Position numbers and translations under genes: made by a program
NCBI GenBank assembly: GCA_022747635.1
Contig: JAKTNV010000003.1
Location: 96,992,454 to 97,056,453, forward strand
From: Hetaerina americana
Taxonomy: Eukaryota > Arthropoda > Insecta > Odonata > Calopterygidae
Direction of reading: 5' to 3'
DNA: 64,000 nt
Shown here: positions 50,431-62,429 of the stretch, in pieces
How positions within the stretch are numbered: position 1 is the stretch's first letter
How the letters are laid out: each line of letters begins with the position of its first letter
Notes under the pieces: model-generated
Told to the model about the DNA's origin: nothing
What the model saw: the letters and a program-made list of their open reading frames with translations, nothing else
Databases searched by the model: none

Positions 50431-53400
50431 TGAATTATTTGCTTACGAAGCTCCGTCGGTGAGCGCGGTCGTCAAGAGGCGATGCAAAGTTCAATCAGCT
50501 CTCTAATGCGCGTCAATGATAGCGACCTTGTATCCAAAGCCGCACCGGGGGAGGAGTTCAATTCCTCGGATTCGGAATAAAACGGAAAATAATGGCCGAT
50601 CTGGCGTCGTCTAGGGACATTGTATTAATCATTTTAGCGGCGAGAATACCGACTGTTACCAAGAATGTGAATACCGTGTTGTGCGGGTCGGTATGAGAAG
50701 TGATTTCCCTTGTTTTTATTCACGATGTGAAATACAAGTGTAAGCAGATCTACGGATGGCCCATCCAATGATTACTTCAATTACTTATGAATCAAGGTTA
50801 CGTTCCATTTATAATTTTTCTAACAGCATTCCTAGACATCAATTCGAAAAACTACGAGTGTTTTTAGCTGAATAATTATTTTAATAGATATTATGATCTG
50901 AGATACAATAAGAAACTAACTGAATCGTGTTTAAGTAAGCATGTTGTAAAATGGAATATTTGAATGGATTTAAATATTTAAAAATTTTCCAAAAAATTGA
51001 TTTAAAAATTAAATAGAATAATGATAAGATTTCACAAAAGAGGATTATGGCATTATGAGAATGCATTTGAAGTGATTTCTTTAAAGATGCGTGGAAAACA
51101 GATAGTTCTATCCTCGGTATGATATGATTTAGAAGTGTTCGAAAATTGTCCTCCCTGATATCTAGGCTCTGAAAGGAATATCAAGGATTGTAAAGAAAAA
51201 AAGTCAACTGAGTGAGATATTGAAATAGTGTGAACGAAACAGGACGTGTCGTAATGGAAATGGAAAGGTGAGAAAAAGTCGAGGGCTCAAGTGAGGGAAC
51301 AGCGTAAGGGTTTCCCTTAGGATTTCCGTTGAATAGGATGAATATAGATACCGAAGTCGATTGAAGACCGAGGAAGATGAAAGAGAGTAAATGATGGCGG
51401 TAAAGAGGGACTCCGTCGAGATGGGCCACCCCTGGTTCGAAATGGGAGAGCTGTGATGTGGAGAGGAAGCGTCAGAAACACCCACTAGGAAGTGATAGTG
51501 AGGGTGGTGTTACTTAGTTCCAAGGATCAGAGCTGTGCGTCTGGAGAAGAAGACTCCCAGGGGGGTTAAGAGGTGAGATAAGGAGAGATGGCAACATGCA
51601 TGGGATTTGGATGAGATATGAAATGCACTGCGCTCAGTAGCTCGGGAGGGGGGCAAAGGATGCCAACACTTCGAATCATTAACGACTGTTGGGTGGTAAT
51701 TTGGGGAACAGTAATCGGTGCTTCGGTTAACCAAATATTTCAGAGACCAAAGAACTAATTTTCTTCAAGTATCAAAGCTTATTTAAAAATATAGAGCAGT
51801 GAAACTTAGGCGATCGAACCGAAACCAAATCGTCGGAAGGTTTCACGATTGTTTAACGCCAAAGTTAAATCCAACTATGCTATTTAAAAATAAATTTAAT
51901 ATTTAAAATTTCACTTCTTGATCCCTATGAATTCCTGTATTGAAAATGTAATTGGTGGTTACAAAATGTAAGAATTAAATACGAGATATATTATTATGAT
52001 TGCAATACACAATAAAATCTGTACTTGTTACGTACCTACGCCCATGTATTACCTCATGAAGAGACGCTTGGGTAAAAGGTATTTTTGGGGATTGAGCATA
52101 CCAAAATATTTCCTTCGTCAATCCTGAAATGTCCCCAGCTGGCTGAATGACAGCCCTCGAAGACAGGAGCAGTCATGGTAGAGCTCGGTGTGTACCAAAA
52201 TGAAATTCTGCTTCAGTTGATAAAATGGCTGTGGGCAACAATTGTATCGCTTGAAACAGAATGGAAGCAGACAACCGTCATGAGCGGAGCAAAAAAAGCT
52301 TCGTTCCCGTCCCAGCGGTATCTTGGCAGCACCATTGACTGTGGGTAAAGAATGAGCGGTCGATGACGCAGGCAGAGGCCGAGTTTGTAAAGGACAGATG
52401 CAGCGATGAAGGGCGAAAAATGACGCCGTGAGGCCGTAGTGAGAATGAAATTGGAAGTAATAAAGCATTAAAGTGAAAGAAGAACACAGCTGAAATCCAC
52501 ATCAACTTCTAGGCAGTACTAAGGCTTGAAATTAGAAAAACATGAACGCAAGCACAACGAATATTTCGCCGATAAAAAATTATTGCATACACGTATTAGT
52601 CCATAGGTATTTCAGTAACTTGAAATGCACTAAGGTCGTAATTTTAGGTTTGGAAATATTCAGTGCTAACTAATAACATTTTAATAAAATATAAAACATG
52701 TGACTTGGGAACATGACTTTTAATTAATTATACCTGTGTATATCACATGCTAGTAAACCGGTAAGCATGTGACTCTATAGTAACGGGCTGGGATTATAGA
52801 ATTTGATGGAGGGCAGAAAATAAAAATAAATAATTTCCGACATGGAATATATTGGTGCTAAAATAATGATAATGAAATAAAACCCTCGCTCTCTTCTAAA
52901 GACAACAATTGTCTAACATCCGCTGAAATGAGAGTGTGGAAATAATTACCATATTCCTTATTTCTTTCACAGGAACTTTCACAGAATTTACTACCCAAAC
53001 ACAGCTGGTTTTTAGGTATTGCGAAATACAAAAAATGCAAGACATTTGGTCCCGCAGTCTACGGAGATAAACTCATGGTACAAAAAAGAAGATGTACACA
53101 GTACACAGAAATGATCAACTAGAATCCTCTTTATTGTGCCTCAAAACTGAGTTACTTTAAAGCCAAAAGAAAATATAGGGAAAAGATCATGGCTAAAGCC
53201 TTCAATGGAAGTATGGGGTTTCTAATTGACAAATTTCGATGAACCGGAATATATTTTCGCTAAATGTACTTAAAAAAGGGACTTCTTAAATTCAAGGTCG
53301 GGGTAACAGAATAACCAAATAACACCTAACACCATCTCCGTAAAGGCAGAGTGCGGTGGGTAGGTTTTGGTTTCCACTAAAGGAAAAGGGAATGGTCACC
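50431..53400. other. Mostly AT-rich non-coding DNA
   Basis: About 3 kb without recognised genes. The 51180-51700 stretch is purine-richer, with a B-box-like GGTTCGAAATGGG near 51433 that may be a decayed SINE. Confidence 0.45.
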
Positions 53401-53910
53401 CTGGAGCGCGAAGCAAAGATTGTGGACCTCTGCCTACTTCTCTTTCTCCTCTCCCACCACTCGTCTCTCGCTTTCTCCACTCCTCTTCTCCATCTACCAC
53501 CACAGCTCCTCTCTCCCTCTCTTCCGATCCCCAGGGAATGGACGAGAGGGGGGGGGCGTTCGGAGTAAGGCATACGAAGGGGGCGGTGGAGAGTTTTCTG
53601 TTGGCGGGAAGGGCGAAGGATGAATCCGGGGGTTAGTTTCCGCTTCCATTAGGGCTTTAAGGTCTTGCAGTGGCCCTCTCTCTCCCCCACCCAACCCCCT
53701 GCCGGAAAGGGAGAGCAGAAGACAGGCTTGAGAGTTTGTGCGAGGAGGGGGAGGAAATATGGAAGAGTGGGGGAGGGAGAGAAGCAAAAGTGTTAAGCGT
53801 GGGTGGTGGGCAGAGGGGGGTAGGCAGACTTTGGGGGGGAGGAGGTGAGAGTCTCCAGGATCTTCTCTCCAGTGGGGTGATGTTTATGGAGATGACGAAA
53901 TAAATTCTCA
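53401..53910. other. GC-rich skewed island
   Basis: C/T-rich at 53430-53535, then G/A-rich at 53540-53630 and 53705-53860. No gene recognised. Confidence 0.6.
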
Positions 53911-54660
53911 CCCTTCTAATGAGTCTAATGCATTGCCTCATCCCTTCCATGGATGGAAAAAGGACCATGTTAAGGACCGACAAACGCAGGTTTCATTTCA
54001 ATGGGCAATAGGTACGACAGAGAAACAGTGAGTGCACTTTATCACGCATTTTTAGGGAAACAGGTCCACTGAATTCGCAATTTCACTTTGGTATTTGCCA
54101 TGTTACTCAAATCAATGCGCACAATCAATTTAGCTCTCCTATCGTTTATTGCCAATTTTCCACTCTGTGGATAGAAATCCTATTATGACGGGCTTCACCA
54201 GCATTACTAAGTGAATGGTACGTGGAGATGTTTTAAATTTTCGGTATATCAATTTGAAGGCATCATAATTTTCATGAAATAATAATGCATTAAATTGAAA
54301 AACCACCATTTGTCTTGATGCTAATTTTTAGCTCCATCTAGCTCTCTAATAGAGATAAACAAATGAAGTAAACCTATTGTATACATTTAACCGAAATATG
54401 GTTTATTTATAGCTGTCGCTGTATAATGAATTTCAGCTGAAAAATAATAACATTTAAAAGGATTGTAAGAGATATGGTACCAACTAATGGAATTTCATGA
54501 AAATACGAAAGTAGAGATGTACTCAATTTGACGTGACGCGTGGATTTCGTGGCATTTCATCTCACCAAACTATGCATTAGTTTAGAATTTAGGGCTTACT
54601 GAGGCGCCTAGAGGATATTAGCATTTGGTCTTACCAGCATGAAGGGAATTAGGCTCAAAT
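53911..54660. other. AT-rich non-coding DNA
   Basis: Nothing recognised. Confidence 0.55.
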
Positions 54661-55490
54661 ATGACAAGTGACAGTTGCGAGGGTAGAGATTGGTTTGCCG
54701 GTTGGCCAGGGCGAGAGATCCGCGGGAAGGGCGGGAGTAAGGGGGATAGGGAGGAGAGAGCATCGGGCTAAGGGATATAGGAGTGAAGGGCGAAACGGGG
54801 TGCGAGAGGGAGGGAGGGAGAGAGAGAGGAAGCTGGGGAGCCCTGGACCTCAACTCCCCGTATCCTCCCAACCCCTTTTCCTTCTCTCACCCTCCCACCA
54901 CCCAACTCCGCATCCCGTTCCTCCTATCCCCCGCCCTTCCTCCAGAACCCCTTCGACCCCCCCGGCCCCCTTTTCGTTTCCTACATAGCCGGGTTTCTGT
55001 CAGCTTGGCCAGCTGCGTCCAGTGGGAGACGGCGATGAGTGAGGAGGCCGAGGTATGGGAGGAGGCGGCGGAGGGGTGACAAGGGCCCATGGGGAAGAGG
55101 AGGTAGAAGGGAAGGGCGGGCAACGGACGAGAATTGGGCAGGGGGTGAGGGAAGTGGCGTGGCGGAGCAAAAAGTTGGCGGGGCGGGTGAGGGGTGTGGG
55201 GAAGTTCCAGTACGGTACGGGAAGGAAGGTGAACCCACCGTCAGCGCTGCGGGGGGAGGGGTTTGTCTGCTTGGGACCCAGAGTGGGGAAGGGAATGTGG
55301 GGGGGGGGGGATGAGAGGTGGTTTCCCCTGGAGAACGAGAGAACATGGTTGGCTAAAAGTGGGGGCCGGATTTTGGGGGGGGGACGGGAAAGGAGGATGG
55401 CGCTCGGGGTGCGGGAGAGGGAAGGGGCCGGAGATCGACGGAAAAGAGGAAGTGCGGAGAAGGGAAAAAACTCACCTTGGCCGCCGAATT
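54661..55490. other. Multi-switch purine/pyrimidine island
   Basis: G/A-rich at 54715-54840, C/T-rich at 54850-54975, then G/A-rich from 55040 to 55470 with a G13 run near 55300 and a G9 run near 55375. Frames up to 161 codons are Gly/Arg/Glu-rich. Confidence 0.7.
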
Positions 55491-56834
55491 CTGAGAGTCA
55501 TAGGGTGTTTTTTACGTTCTTACTTTCCGTGCTCGTCTGACGTCGATTCGGCTTTTTTCCAGCTCTACCAGTACCACTTGTCTGTCTGCGGTTCAATTTG
55601 GTGATTCAAGCACGTAGAAAATGCTATTTCGGCCCGCATCAACAGCGTAAACAATTTGAGTTTAGAGTGAAAATGGCATGACTACGCAAGTGGTAGGGAT
55701 GGGTCTAACAGTTCAGTAAAAATAGTGAGTGAACTGATTTTAAACTAAATTCGGTTAAAATTTTCTCCCTCATTTTGTATATTCCTTAATCTCGAATTAC
55801 ACTACAACGATCAATTATCTCCCGGAATTTCAGCTTAACGAAAATATTGGCTGTACTCTTCTGGGTCATTTGGTGAGATTTATCCTTGTGAAGTGGATAT
55901 GATATGGTAACATTTTGTCATGTTACGTATAAATCTGAAAATAAATTTCTCATCTATAACCTCGAAATATATTTTAATACTTAAAGTATGCATATCCTTC
56001 TTGTTCTACGGGAGTTTTTGACATGGTGAATAAAACTGGGTAAAGACTTCAAATAAAAATTTTTCCAGGTAAAATTAAAGATGAACGTAAACTCGCGGAT
56101 TGTGCAATGCGGCACCGCGAATTTAAGTTCTATAGGAACTTTCGTATTTTCGTTCTAGCAATAGAATTTGGAACGTTTAGATATCTATTCATGATAATTT
56201 AAATCGCACAAAATCTTGAACGGTTTTAAAGAGATTTAGTCGCCAAATCCATGGAAAAACAGATTATATTGAAAAATTATATACACTTGTCATGAGAAGA
56301 CTAGATGGCAAAAGGTCTCGGAGTTATTTTACATATTTTAGATAATGCTTTTCCATCACATTAGGCCTAATAATTTTTAATTACTCTTCGCCACTTTCAT
56401 CATAAAATTATGACTGTGACCTTGATGTGCTGCAAATGATTTATTTAGAATTCATCCAAATGCTTTCCTGTTAAAGGGGTGCATTTAAATGATACATTAG
56501 GTAGAAATTTAAAATTATAAAACAACAAATACGATACATCGTAGTGCATTCGTTTGTTTTTGATTGAGAATTTTTTTTTGTCTAAATTTGAGTCGCAGAA
56601 TTGAAACTCCCTTCCATTTAGTCCAAAAGTAGCCTCTATATTAATTCTGCATAAAAGGCTGTTTGAACCAAGGCAAAAATATGAGCATTGGAATTTCACT
56701 GAATTCCAAACGGGTCTCAGTCTGAATTGAGGAAGATCGCACAGCACAAGAGCTGGTTCATTTGAAGTTTGCACTTATTTCCCTGTTATAACTTGAGCTC
56801 CTGTGCGTTGACTTTCATATCGATTGAGAAAATT
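55491..56834. other. AT-rich non-coding DNA
   Basis: A 109-codon minus frame (56445-56774) matches nothing known. No repeat seen. Confidence 0.5.
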
Positions 56835-56925
56835 CGACCAGGATTATCCAGTAGGAAGAGAGCTCGCTGGTCAAGAACAAGGTCGCGAGTTAAAATCTTT
56901 CTTCTGCATTGTTACGATGCTGTGG
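56835..56925 (+). repeat. tRNA-like SINE fragment
   Basis: TATCCAGTAGGAAGAG (about 56845-56860) resembles a tRNA D-arm/A box, and GGTCGCGAGTTAAAATC (56881-56897) resembles the T-arm/B box of a SINE whose GTTCGAATC has changed to GTTAAAATC. The spacing is tRNA-like. The changed B box argues against a functional tRNA gene. Confidence 0.45.
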
Positions 56926-57852
56926 CTTTTTAATTTTTCAAAAGGAATATATAATCCCTAAAATATTTTTCATGCATAAAATTCTTTATTTTATTTTCAG
57001 GATTGTGTTAAAAAGCTAAAAGAAGATGAAAATAAGCTGCATTAAGAATTTGATTTTATCTTTCTTTTAACGTATAAGCTGAAAGTTTACTTCTTTACAA
57101 AATAATTCTTAAATCAAGCAAACGGAAATGTACATTCCTAATTTGAAAACCAACGAAATCATTCTTAATTTATTTCAGGGCTATAAACTTCTTTTATTAT
57201 TTGCGTCAATTGAAGATGGAATTTACGAAAAATTAGGTATTAATAATGGAGCATATTTTTCTATCTTGCTAAATATATAATGCCCAGCATATTAATAAAC
57301 CAAAAATCTAAATTTAACACGTTTATTTGAACAAGAATGTATAGTATGATGCCGTCCTAATTTTAATTCAACCTAAAATTTAACTGAACGATGATTTTGG
57401 AGATAGTCATTGTGAATTGTTGTCTTAAACTGCTAATATTTGTTCAATGAGATAACATTCCCTCAAGATTTAATCCAGGAGGAAATAACTCAATTCGTTG
57501 AGTGAGCATTAAATGCAAGACACATCATTAAAAGAACGTTACTTCAAAACTTTTGGACAAAGTTAATAATGTACTAATTAAAGAGGATATTATTACACAT
57601 TACCACAGAATTTGTTCAACAAATTTAAAAATAAAAATGATGGCTATTTTTATTTCATGAATAATTTAAATAGTTTACATTAATTTGTGAGAAAATATTT
57701 TCTTTGTTTAAGGTAAAATTATTTATATTTTCGATGATATTTAAGTAAATTTTATTTCAAAGGAATAAAACGTTACTCTTTCTGAATCATTTAAATTCAT
57801 AATTGAAGTTCATAATTGCTATGCAATAAACACTATGAACTCTTAGATATAT
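56926..57852. other. AT-rich non-coding DNA
   Basis: Nothing recognised. Confidence 0.6.
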
Positions 57853-57956
57853 AGGAATGTATGACATTTAAGGAAATTTATCGCTATAACATCCACTACC
57901 AGGAATGTATGACATTTAAGGAAATTTATCGCTATAACATCCACTACCAGGAATGT
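57853..57956. repeat. Tandem duplication, 48 bp unit, 2.2 copies
   Basis: A 48 bp unit at 57853-57900 is repeated without a mismatch at 57901-57948, followed by the first 8 bases (AGGAATGT) of a third copy. Perfect identity implies a young duplication. Confidence 0.95.
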
Positions 57957-58330
57957 TAAGGCATCATAGTCAAAATGCCTCACCGTAGTTAATTCTGTCA
58001 CTTAAAAAGAAACCATATTTAATGACTGAGCGATAAATGTCTCCTTGTTAGGGAACTAAATAGAGAGTTCAAAGGATTCATCAAGCTTTCGTTAAGATAT
58101 AAAACTTTCTGCCGAATTTACCGCAGCAAAAATGAGAGAAGTGCTTATTAGTCAAACCGCTATGCTCTGTAAAACTTGCTCCGCCATATTGGTTAACGCA
58201 AGATGGCATTCAAAGGCGCCGATGACGGATTTAGAGCAGCCTAGTCGCGCGAATAATTGTGGAAACACAGCCTTCGGGCTCAGCGCGACGCACCGTTGGT
58301 AATTTTAGCATCGACACTGAGGTACAAGAC
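57957..58330. other. Unique-looking DNA leading into a promoter-like region
   Basis: Composition rises from AT-rich to balanced after about 58180. See the inverted motif pair at 58183-58207. Confidence 0.45.
58183..58207. promoter_or_regulatory. Inverted GCCAT/ATGGC motif pair (YY1/Pho-like)
   Basis: GCCATATT (58183-58190) and AAGATGGC (58200-58207) form an interrupted palindrome. AAGATGGC is the core recognised by YY1/Pleiohomeotic-type zinc-finger factors. It lies about 210 bp upstream of a TATA-like box. The binding-site reading is inference. Confidence 0.25.
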
Positions 58331-58620
58331 GGCCTTTAAGACATGTTCCACAGCCCAAAGCTCTCCTTCCCCCTTTCCTCCGATCCCATTCCTACAGCCC
58401 TCCGACTCTCCCTATAAATAGGGATAGTGGCATAATGACGGCAGGCGCGAAGGGACCAGTCTCTCTCTCTCTCCACCCTTCCTTCCTCTCCTTTCCAACC
58501 CTTACCTCCGGCTTCCCTCCACCTCCCGTCCTCTCTTTAAAACTCACCAACCCAACTCTCCCCTTCTACTACTACTAAGCCTCCAAAGCTCCCAACCAAG
58601 GCAAAGGGAGAGAAAACCCA
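58331..58620. other. Pyrimidine-rich patch around a TATA-like box
   Basis: C/T-rich at 58360-58410 and 58455-58570 with a (CT)n run near 58460-58472. Confidence 0.5.
58413..58420 (+). promoter_or_regulatory. TATA-like box
   Basis: TATAAATA in a locally GC-rich, C/T-rich setting, so less likely to be chance than the many TA-rich matches elsewhere. CCAGTC near 58456-58461 resembles an arthropod initiator, but at about 45 bp it is farther than the usual 25-31 bp. No gene downstream is recognised. Confidence 0.25.
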
Positions 58621-58642
58621 TCGTCAGCTTACCCGAAGATAA

Positions 58643-59032
58643 TTGGTATCCAGTTCCAACTTCGCAGGAAGTCTGACGTCGTGCAATTACGTCCTGCCAT
58701 TAAAAAAGGTCAAATTCAACTTCGAAAACCTGGGAGAGAATTCGAAGAACTGTGACACCGTTGCATTATTATGTACACGCGAACTGGCTGGCTTTCTTTG
58801 GTTGGATTTGTTGGAAAATATCCGTTACAGAGTTAGGCAGAGCGATATGGTTCTGACCTTTTTGTTTCCTTTAGACTCTACTGAGCTTCAAGATTATAGA
58901 ATACAGGAAAACGTCAATATTTTCATGGCAAGAAAGACTTGGCTAAAGTCTGATGACACTTGGCAACTTCTACGATTCCATTGTTTCGTGGGTAGGTCGC
59001 AGGGATTGACGTCCTATTTTCAGATCCCATAA
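58643..59032 (+). other. Unassigned 129-codon open frame
   Basis: A balanced-composition frame running from a TTG at 58643 to a stop at 59030-59032, with its first ATG only near residue 69. The predicted sequence is not low complexity, but I recognise no domain. A 3' splice-like CTTCGCAG|G lies near 58663-58671. It ends 28 bp before the LINE insertion. It could be an exon downstream of the promoter-like region, a piece of an unknown repeat, or chance. Confidence 0.15.
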
Positions 59033-59064
59033 AAAATATTTAGCCTCAAAAAGTTTAATTATCT

Positions 59065-59087
59065 TCTACATCTACATCTACATCTAC
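59065..59087 (-). repeat. LINE 3' terminal hexanucleotide repeat
   Basis: About four units of TCTACA on the plus strand (TGTAGA on the element strand) at the 3' end of the LINE, marking its terminus. Such short tandem 3' ends guide template-primed integration in CR1/L2-type elements. Confidence 0.8.
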
Positions 59088-59372
59088 TCAATACCCCGCA
59101 AGCCGCCGCAAGGGCGTGTGGCGGGGGGTGCTTGGACACCACCCATAATTTAGAAAAGAAAAATAATAAAAAAAAAAATCGCATGCAATAACGACAAAAT
59201 CATATATAAAAAAAAAAAAACTAGGCATACATTCATGCATGAACACTTACACCCCACACACATGCAAACACTCAAACTACCAACTAACATACACATGCAC
59301 CTGAAAGTATACCTAACATCTCTATAGTGTTTAATTTTGTTCCGACTTGTAAATTCAAAGTTTTTAATATTT

Positions 59373-61247
59373 CTAAAGTGACTTCGGTTTCTTGCTATTA
59401 TGATTACTGATTGTTCGGGGAAAGAATGAGTATTTGTACCTATCTGTCTTGGAATCTATCTCCCTTAGTTTATCTTTGTGGTCTGATCTACCTAAGTAGT
59501 GTGGGGCCATTATAATTCCTTCAGTGTCATATTTAAACTCGTTTGTTCTGAACCTTTCTAAAAGTCTAAGCCTCGCTTGTTCTCTCCGCACTTCAAGTGG
59601 TTCCCAGCCTAAATCCCCTAAGAGACCTGTCACACTTGTGTTTTTATCATAACAATTTTTAACAAATCTAGCGGATTTTCTCTGGACTTTATCTAATTCT
59701 TTTTGCCAAATTTTCTCCCACGGATCCCAAATACTTGCGGCATATTCCAAATGAGGTCTAACTAGAGCAAAATAACACCTCTCTTTAACTTTTTCATTAC
59801 ATTTCCCCACCACCCGTTTTATGAAGCCAAGTTTCTTTAAAGCTGATCCGCATATTGTCCTGATATGTGCTCCCCATGAAAGGCGTGGTGTTAGAACAAC
59901 CCCCAAATATTTAACTTGATTTGCCGTAGTCAATACTGAACCCTCTATTTTGTAGTTTATATCCTGTTCCTCGCTTCCTTTATTCCAAAATTTCAAAACT
60001 GCACATTTATCTATATTAAGTGTTAATCCCCATTTATTGCACCATCCCGAGATATTGTCTAAGTCTCTAGAGAGTAGCTCGCGATCTAGTTGGCTCCTTA
60101 TTTCCCTGTATATCACCGTGTCGTCAGCAAATAACCTTAGATTGCTACTAACGTGTGTGCTTAAGTCATTTATGTATATTAAGAACAGAAGAGGCCCTAT
60201 TACACTTCCCTGGGGGACGCCCGAAGTAACATCTCTCTCCGTTGAGCACAACCCATCTATGACTACTATTTGTTTGCGGTTTGACAAGAAGTCCCTAATC
60301 CAATTAATTATTTTCTCATTGATCCCATAGTATTTAAGTTTGTGTAACAATTTATTGTGTGGGACTTTGTCGAAGGCTTTTTTGAAATCCAGGAATACTG
60401 CATCGACTTGGGTGTTGTTTTCTCCCGATCTAAGTATATCGTGAATGAAGAGACCAAGTTGTGTTTCGCAAGATCTGCTTTTCCTAAATCCGTGCTGGTT
60501 GTGGATTAGTATTTTCCTACTATCAAGAAATTTCATAATGTTAGTGACAATAACGTGTTCCAATATTTTACAAGAGATCGATGTTAAAGAAATGGGTCGG
60601 TAATTGGTTGGTTTATCCCTATCGCCGCCTTTATAGATGGGAGTTATATGGGCTAGCTTCCAGTCGCGAGGCACTGAGCCTTCTTCTATCGATTTTAGAA
60701 AAACAATATGTAAAAATGGGGCAATGTCGTCAGCTAATTCCTTTAATATTCTAGCAGGTATTTCTTCCGGACCAGGTGCCTTGTGTGCTTTGATACTACG
60801 GAGCAGATGTACTATTCCCTGCTTGGTCAGTGTAAGATCGCTCATGTGTTCCCCGGGTGGGTGTGGAGGATCGTTTGGTGCGTTTGTGTTTTTGTTGTAG
60901 ACGCTCTGGAAAAAATGGTTTAAAATATTTGCCTTTTTCACGCTATCTGTAATGATTTCTCCATTTTCCGTCTTCAAAGAGTGAACAGTGGGACGTTTAC
61001 CCTGTATTTCCCTAACATAGGACCAGAATGACTTTGGATTTTCCTCAAGATATTCGCTTAGCATTTTAGATTTAAAAGAGTGTAGTGCTGTGCGCATAAT
61101 ACTTTTCGTCTTACTACGACATTCTTTTAGTAGCTGTTTGGTTGTATTCACAAAACTTATATCGTCACTTTTTAAACTCTTTTTGAAATTTGACTGTAGC
61201 TTTCTTTTTGCCTTCTTAATGCCGATCTGACTTCCCCGTTGTACCAT
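59373..61247 (-). pseudogene. LINE ORF2, reverse transcriptase part
   Basis: 624 codons, open to a stop at 59373. It copies element RNA into DNA at the nicked target. Visible blocks are 'HKAPGPEEIPARILKEL' (about 155-171), 'NYRPISLTS' (215-223), 'QHGFRKSRSCETQL' (251-264), 'VFLDFKKAFDKVPH' with catalytic Asp287 (284-297), 'SGVPQGSVIGPLLFLIYIND' (342-361), and 'LRLFADDTVIY' with the catalytic FADD at 373-376. These are followed by 'VKYLGVVL' and a His/Cys-poor C-terminal region with 'RPHLEYAASIWDP'. All reverse transcriptase motifs are intact. The ATG at 61247 is not the natural start; it lies in the overlap created by a frameshift, and the true frame continues from the endonuclease part. Confidence 0.9.
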
Positions 61248-62428
61248 CTAGGTTCCTTACTGTCGCATTTGAGTTTGGATGGGATGTACGTCTTTATTCC
61301 TTCGCGTAAAATATTTAAGAAATAATTCCAAGTGTTCTCTGTATTTGTTGTCAGTGTTTTTGTCTTGTATTCCGGTAATTTTATCTTTAAATATTCTCTT
61401 AGTCCGTTAAAATTTGCCTTGTTGTATAGGTATATTTTACGCTTTTCTTTGTTTATTTTGACGAACTTAGTGTTTAACTCCACAAGAATAGCCTTATGGT
61501 CACTGATTCCGTCTATTATTTCAATGTTAGTAATGATTTCGGGCATAGAAGTCGCAAAGATGTCTAGTATGCTTTGGCCCCGTGTTGGTGATTTAACTAT
61601 TTGTTCTAAGGAGTGTTTTGTGAATATATGAAGGAGTTCTTGGCATGAATCTCTGTTTTTGGCAGATTTTCCCACGCAGTAGTTTTCCCAGTCAATTGAC
61701 GGTAGATTTGTGTCACCAGCGATTATAGTAATACTGTTGCTTTGTCTGCTGCTGATAGTGGATATTTGTTCGTCGAGCTTGTGTAGGTAATCTGTGTTAG
61801 AATCTGGGGGTCTATAAAATGAACACACGTATAGGCTTCTGCCGTTGTAGTCCTTAATGTTGCACCAAACGCTTTCTATGTCATCTACGTCGCATTCATA
61901 TCGTTGGCTACTAAGATGTGACTTTACTGCAATGAATACTCCCCCACCCAACCTATTTGGTCTGTCCCTTCTGTAAATTGTGAAGCCGTTTGGAAAAACC
62001 TCATTGTTTGCTATATCTCCCGTGAGCCAACTTTCTGTTCCAACTACTATGTCTGCGTTTGTACTGACAAAAATATGTTCAATATCCGATATTTTGTTTC
62101 TAATGCTACGGCAATTTAATGTTATAATTTTAATATGGCTAATAACTTCTTGTTTTTCGGTTTTATGTACGCTAACAAAACTGTTTTGAGACGATTCGTG
62201 GTGAACAGAGACAAAAGAATTACATTCACTTGCATTGCTATCTGTTATGTATGTAGAGGCACCAATTTTATTAAATTTACGTGGGTTATATGTTGTTTTA
62301 ACGCAAGTGCTTGTTTGTTCAATATTTTTGGGGATTTGAGAGGCATTACCTGAACTGAATTGACAAAAAGCGCTGGATTCTACTTTATTTTTCCCAATAT
62401 ATGACCTACGCTCTTGCCTACCAGCTAT
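61172..62428 (-). pseudogene. LINE ORF2, apurinic-type endonuclease part
   Basis: An open frame running from upstream of 62428 (open since 62464) to a premature stop at 61172, about 418 codons. It nicks target DNA to prime reverse transcription. In order it shows 'LNCRSIRNK', 'VGTESWLT' (catalytic Glu), 'GGGVFIAVK', 'FYRPPDS', 'IAGDTNLPSIDW' (Asp and Asn), 'SILDIFAT' and 'GISDHKAIL' (Asp-His pair), then 'PRWYNGEVRSALRRQK', the normal linker to reverse transcriptase. There is no ATG before the endonuclease core. An ATA codon at 62428-62426, directly after the ORF1 stop, is where a start would be expected. The frame is broken from the reverse transcriptase by a one-base indel in the T5 run at 61180-61184. 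Confidence 0.85.
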
Positions 62429-62429
62429 G

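Noticed and set aside
57853..57956. CRISPR-like direct repeat
   Set aside because: Adjacent 48 bp units without spacers in eukaryotic DNA; a simple tandem duplication.
60037..60900. Plus-strand frames inside the LINE
   Set aside because: Shadows of the minus-strand reverse transcriptase frame.
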